Assembly (NCBI GenBank): GCA_003255025.1
Contig: QANY01011973.1
Location: forward strand, 871,756-935,755
DNA: 64,000 nucleotides
Reading direction: 5' to 3'
DNA from: Datisca glomerata
Taxonomy: Eukaryota; Streptophyta; Magnoliopsida; Cucurbitales; Datiscaceae
Of this stretch, positions 59,063 to 64,000 are shown in pieces. Each line of letters begins with the position of its first letter. The stretch's first letter is position 1. The position numbers were made by a program, and so were the translations under genes. The notes beneath the pieces are model-generated. The model saw only the letters and a program-made list of their open reading frames with translations, ran no database searches and was not told the origin of the DNA.

Positions 59063-62000
59063 ATGTCTTTAAATTGCAAGCTCTCTCGCTCTAATGGTAG
59101 AGTATCGGTTGGTTCGAAGTTGAAAAAGGCGAAGGGGAATTTGAGTGAGCCTAACCGTGTCGAGAAAGGGAGGAAAAGGATTCTTATCCTATTTCCTTTA
59201 GTTACATTTTTGAGCTTTTGGTTTTTCTTTATAATCTACGGTGGGACTCCGCAGACGAAGGAGAAGACACTAGACTCATGCGAAGAAAATACTAGAATCT
59301 TTATGCAGCATTTCAATGTCAGCAAGAGTCAGCTTCATACTTGGGGATCTTTATCCTCTGAATCTAATCAGGTGACTTAGCTCTTTGCTCTTAGTTCTGC
59401 TGTTTAGGAAAACGGTGCTTTGTGATAAGAACTGTTTGGGTTTAAGGAATTGTCTTCCTGTTTGGGTTATTGGTTTATACAGGTATTGAGTAGGACGCTA
59501 GTAGCATTTTAGTAAGAAATGGACCTGAAATGCAAGATATTTTTTCAAAAAAATTTAACTCAGAGATTTTGACATCTTTGGTTCCGTCAAACTCCTCAAA
59601 TTTAGGCTATCAGATGTAAGATGGCTATTAAAAGGACTATGTGAAATACTTATCTGATTATTTTCATATCATCCGTATGTGTACTTGTAGCAATTAATCA
59701 TAAGTTATGATACTTCCCAATAATTTTATGATAAGAAATCACTTTTCTAGTGCAGACCGTTCTGAATTACACAGTTACGAAATTTATGTGATTGTATTTT
59801 GCATATTTTGTTTCTCCACTTTCTCTCACTAAATGTGTATTGCAGATGACATCGGTCCAATGTACCAAAGATTCAGATGGCAGTGTATGTGCTCCAAACG
59901 TACAATGCTCAAAGGAGCAAGATTTACATAACCAACACATATGGCTTGCAGATAATGTAGAGTCTAATAACCAATGCCCAATTCGAGATGAGAAGATCTG
60001 CATGAACTTTGGTCCATCAATATCTACTGACAAATTTGTATCATTTGGTCCACAATCTTCAATTCCATCGGTGAGTAATAGTTATCATATTTGTGTGAAG
60101 GTAGACTATTGTTTGGAGGAATGTTTTACATCCAGCAATTACGGTTGAGGCAAAATTTAATTGTCGTGTACAACAAAAGATATTTAAACCATTCTTTTTC
60201 TGATCATGCCTCATGGTTGGAAGGAGGATTAGCTGTTGCAACAAAAATGATGGAAGAGATGTCATCCAAAAACAATTTCATGAGGTTGCTAAATATATTG
60301 TTACTTCAACCAAGAAAAAACGATTGTTAAATTTTATTTTATGTGGTATGGGTTTTAATTTAGGCCTTGAATATCAAATGAGTCAAAATATTTCTCAATA
60401 TAGATGCTTTGGAACTCTTATGTTATACTTTACTCATTTGCTGCTCACATAGACACTTCTCCTTGTATTTTATGACTGATGCAAAAGTTTGTATTTGTGA
60501 ATGATGATAAGAAATATTATTTGTTTGACTGTAGGGCTTTAATCAGAAGTACCTGCCAATAAGGGCGTTGAGCTATTGCGCAGAGGAGCATTGTGAATGT
60601 CTATGTAGCATGGTAATTGGGCTTTTATGGGTTCTCATTGGAGTGACAGTGGGCCAGAGGATTTCTGGATTTTATATGAAACCATGGAGGAAGCAAAAAC
60701 AGAAGATGGTTAATCAGCAATGTATTCCAAAGCTGACTGGGGTTTGTCAACAGCAAATCCTGCTTCAGCAACAACTGGCTCAGAGTCCTCCTAAAAGCGC
60801 TGGGAAGTGGAGAAGAAAGCTCCTGATACTATTTGTCTTGCTTGGGATCCTCACATCCATTTGGTTGTTTTGGTATTTGAATAAAGAAATCGCCTTGAGG
60901 AGAGAAATAACACTCACTAATATGTGTGATGAGCGAGCACGAATGTTGCAGGACCAGTTCAATGTTAGCCTAAACCATGTTCACGCGTTAGCTATTCTTG
61001 TCTCCACCTTCCATCATGGAAAACATCCTTCTGCAATTGATCAGGTAATGCTTATGTTGCTATCATTGGTTTTCTTCTTCGTAGTTTAAGATAATTGTTG
61101 CTATCTAGTTATTGAGTGTGTGTTTGGGAGTGTTTGTGACTAGAGAAGATTTTAACGATATTTTAGCTGACAATTATTTCTCATATATCCTTGTATGAAG
61201 CACTTGAGTAAGTGTTTATTTGTCTTGTGAAGCATTTTGGGTAACACGTGTGTTTCTTGTAGAAGTGTTTTAAATGTCAATGTGTTTCAAGCAACAACAT
61301 TTGTTAAATAAATAAATGTGTTTTGAAATGATGAAGTAGTGTTTGTAATACATTTAAGTTCTTTCAAACAAATCATTGACAAACTCACTCTGACAAGCAA
61401 GCTATGTAATACTAGAATGATTGTATTATACCTACCTTTTCTATACGTTCCTTCACATGCATCCATAGGCCAGCTGTGGTATAGGACTAGTGAGAGAAGC
61501 AAAGGTTATTCTTTCCTGGAATGAGAAAGTGTTTCTCAATCGCAGTTGCAGTTGCATAGTTTATGAAAATGTTTCTCAATTGGAGTTCCTGTAGATCATT
61601 TATGAAACCGATTCTAGTTGCACACAGTTTTCTAGGCATAGCATTGTATATGTTGATAACTTTTTCATGTGAAATATATTTATAATATGATTGAGAAGAT
61701 CAAGATAACACCAACTTGGCATGAGGCATGCATTCTGTAAGAACATGTTTATGGTTTCATTATCTTTTATTAAAGCGAATATCTCTTGTGTACAGGAAAC
61801 ATTCAGTAAACATGCTGAGAAAACAGCTTTTGAGAGGCCGTTAACTAGTGGTGTGGCTTATGCGTTGAAAGTTAATCACTCAGAAAGAGAGGAATTTGAG
61901 AAGAAGCATGGGTGGACCATAAAGAAAATGGGAACAGAGAACCAGACTCTAGTTCAAGATTGTATACCTGAGAATTTGGACCCTGCTCCTATCCAAGATG

Positions 62001-64000
62001 AATATGCACCCGTCATATTTTCTCAAGAAACTGTCTCTCATATCATTTCTATAGACATGATGTCTGGAAAGGTATGTTTATACTACATGCATCTTTAAAC
62101 AATAAAATTTGTTAAGAATAAGATGTAAACATTTCTTTTATTTCTTTTTTTTCACCTTTTCCTGATTAAGAAAAATCAAACCATCTATGTTGGATGAGAA
62201 TTTGGGGGAGAGGGGGGGGGGAGTTATTGGCGAGAGATTCAGCTACTTAAATTTGTTAAGATTTAATCTTATATTTGATACTCAATGGACCTTCCACTAT
62301 ATCGTGGAAGGTTACTTTTCTACCTTCCAAGTAATCTGATAGCAATAACTGCATGTTTGATGTGGACCAGTTGGCAGGCTTTCTAGAATTAAGGTCTCGA
62401 CTAAGGTTATGGTTGGGAGTATTTTTGTTTAGAAGTGCGTTTAGGCATATGAAATCAATATCTTAGATAATTATTATTGAGTGAGCATTCTAGTTTAAAG
62501 CACTTTTATGTAGCGTAAAACAGATTTCTATATGTAGAAGCATTTCTGTGGAAGCACTTGATCACGAGCTTCTTGATGAAGTGCCTCCAAGTATAGAAAA
62601 TGATTAAAAAAAAGCACATGCTAAGAGTAGGTTAATATGTTATATTTAATGCTTAAAAGCTCTTTTGAAGAGAGGAGTGCCCAAACTCACCTGTTGATGA
62701 TTGAAATTGTTTCTGTTACTTAATATTGAGTTAAATCTATTGACTAGGGTAGTAATTTCTCAGCATGGTCAGTTGTAGGTCTTGTGATGTTTTTATATGG
62801 CCATTTAACTGTCTCTAACAAATCGTGATATGAGTTATCTTACGAGTAGAGTGTCAGAGTGAGAATTACTGATTCACGTTCAACCACTTGAGTAGCACTA
62901 ATATATAAAAACCTTCAAATTATAGGAAGACCGAGATAACATCTTACGAGCAAGGGCATCAGGAAAGGGAGTTCTAACATCTCCTTTTAAGCTATTGAAG
63001 TCAAACCACTTGGGAGTTGTACTCACATTTGCTGTCTACAACACTGACCTTCCTCCATCTGCTACGCCAGAGGAACGTATTGAAGCTACTATTGGGTACT
63101 TTTCATGGAACTTTCCCGACTTGTTGAAATATTTTTCTGTATTCCTTTTATTTATGTTAATTAGTTAGAAGTAATTCTTACATTTGGCTAACTTATTAAA
63201 AAAGGTATCTAGGAGCATCTTATGATGTGCCATCATTGGTAGACAAGCTTTTACACCAACTCGCCAGCAAGCAAACCATTGTTGTGAATGTTTATGATAC
63301 AACTAATGCTTCTTCTCTTATCAAGATGTATGGAGATGATGTTACGGATACTGGTCTATTACGCATCAGCAACCTTGACTTTGGAGATCCACTTAGAAAG
63401 CATGAGATGCATTGCCGGTAAGTTCTCATTTGTTATCCTCTATAGATGTTTATCACCCGGAAGGTGTGAGTCAAATAATGTGCCTTGCTTCAGATTCAAG
63501 CAGAAAGCTCCTCCGCCTTGGACAGCAATTAATGCATCAGTGGGAGTCCTAGTTATTACTTTACTTGTAGGTCATATCTTTCATGCAGCCATAAGTCGCA
63601 TTGCAAAAGTCGAGAATGACTATCGTGAGATGATGGAGCTCAAAATTCGTGCTGAAGCTGCAGATGTTGCTAAATCACAGGTGCCCTTTATTTGTCAAAA
63701 CTAGATATGGATCAGATCAATAACATTTTCTTTTCACTGTTATATATTTTCATGTTCCTGAACTCCTATATCTTCTGTAGTTTCTTGCAACTGTTTCCCA
63801 CGAGATCAGGACACCAATGAATGGTGTTTTAGGTAAGTGAGAGGTGCTTTGCTTGAACATTCAGTATTAGCGAAGTCTTCAAGATTTAGTGTAAGGATGC
63901 TAACACTGGAATTTTCCAGGCATGCTGAAAATGCTGATGGATACCGATCTTGACACAAACCAGTTGGATTACGCCCAGACTGCTCATGACAGTGGGAAAG
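59063..64000 (+). CDS. AHK2: Cytokinin receptor histidine kinase, AHK2 type (5' part)
   Basis: The exons keep one frame across GT-AG junctions: 59063-59371, 59846-60070, 60535-61044, 61796-62071, 62926-63095, 63205-63417, 63494-63680, 63781-63832 and 63920 onward, running off the window after 674 codons. The start [10 protein letters not shown] matches AHK2-type N-termini; AHK3 and AHK4 lack this long leader with extra membrane helices. Predicted membrane segments lie at about 40-59, 204-221, 273-293 and 577-597. The CHASE cytokinin-binding domain lies between the last two ([59 protein letters not shown]). The HisKA H-box [20 protein letters not shown] has the phospho-acceptor His637 (63799-63801). 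The ATPase and receiver domains lie beyond the window. It perceives cytokinin at the ER/plasma membrane and phosphorylates AHP proteins. Introns 3 and 4 are long (751 and 854 bp). Confidence 0.94.

Noticed and set aside
61120..62700. Possible related MITEs in AHK2 introns 3 and 4
   Set aside because: Both introns contain GTTTGGGAGT and AAGCACTT-type words typical of some plant MITEs, but no termini or target duplications could be defined.
1..64000. tRNA, rRNA or known miRNA genes
   Set aside because: No cloverleaf with A/B boxes, rRNA segment or recognisable miRNA was spotted; a tRNAscan or Infernal run would be decisive.

Overview
The window is nuclear DNA of a flowering plant, almost certainly a eudicot. 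It has GT-AG introns, AT-rich intergenic DNA, CT microsatellites, Ty3/gypsy and MITE debris, and recognisable plant genes. The species cannot be named from the sequence. Two N positions (15201, 30058) show it is an imperfect assembly.

Gene layout: (1) about 5.5-8.6 kb, +, an ACA12/13-type autoinhibited Ca2+-ATPase relative whose P-type catalytic motifs are eroded and which carries one frameshift. (2) 9.3-10.5 kb, +, a complete two-exon LHCB2 gene (LHCII type II antenna protein). (3) 11.1-13.1 kb, -, a single-exon DYW-class PPR protein, convergent with LHCB2 across a 52-bp minisatellite. (4) 17.9-23.9 kb, +, a 20-exon mitochondrial HSP90 (HSP89.1/Hsp90-6 type, 798 aa). (5) 26.3-28.5 kb, +, an OBERON1/2 PHD-finger protein (582 aa). 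(6) 28.9-29.5 kb, -, a small secreted FAS1-domain protein. (7) 59.06 kb to the window end, +, the 5' part of an AHK2-type cytokinin receptor histidine kinase, cut off just after its phospho-accepting histidine.

The genes do not form one pathway. They cover photosynthesis, organelle RNA editing, mitochondrial protein folding, meristem chromatin reading, the cell wall and cytokinin perception. The HSP89.1-OBE1 neighbour pair matches the Arabidopsis order At3g07770-At3g07780 as I recall it.

The rest is mobile DNA. A nearly complete 10.3-kb Ty3/gypsy element (40834-51158) has pol on the minus strand and an extra ORF on the opposite strand, as in Tat/Retand-type elements. The end of a mirror-oriented relative with a clean LTR fills 1-2243. 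A 1-kb inverted repeat (13735-15250) is split by a hAT-type MITE that has an 8-bp target duplication. Two related long-TIR elements stand out. One (about 34.08-37.5 kb) carries a fragment of a growth-regulating-factor WRC domain and a decayed zf-GRF ORF. The other (about 55.02-58.56 kb) carries a 3-kb array of nested palindromes built from ACTTGAAGGGTTCAAGT, ending about 500 bp before the AHK2 start codon. That array is the least explained structure in the window.
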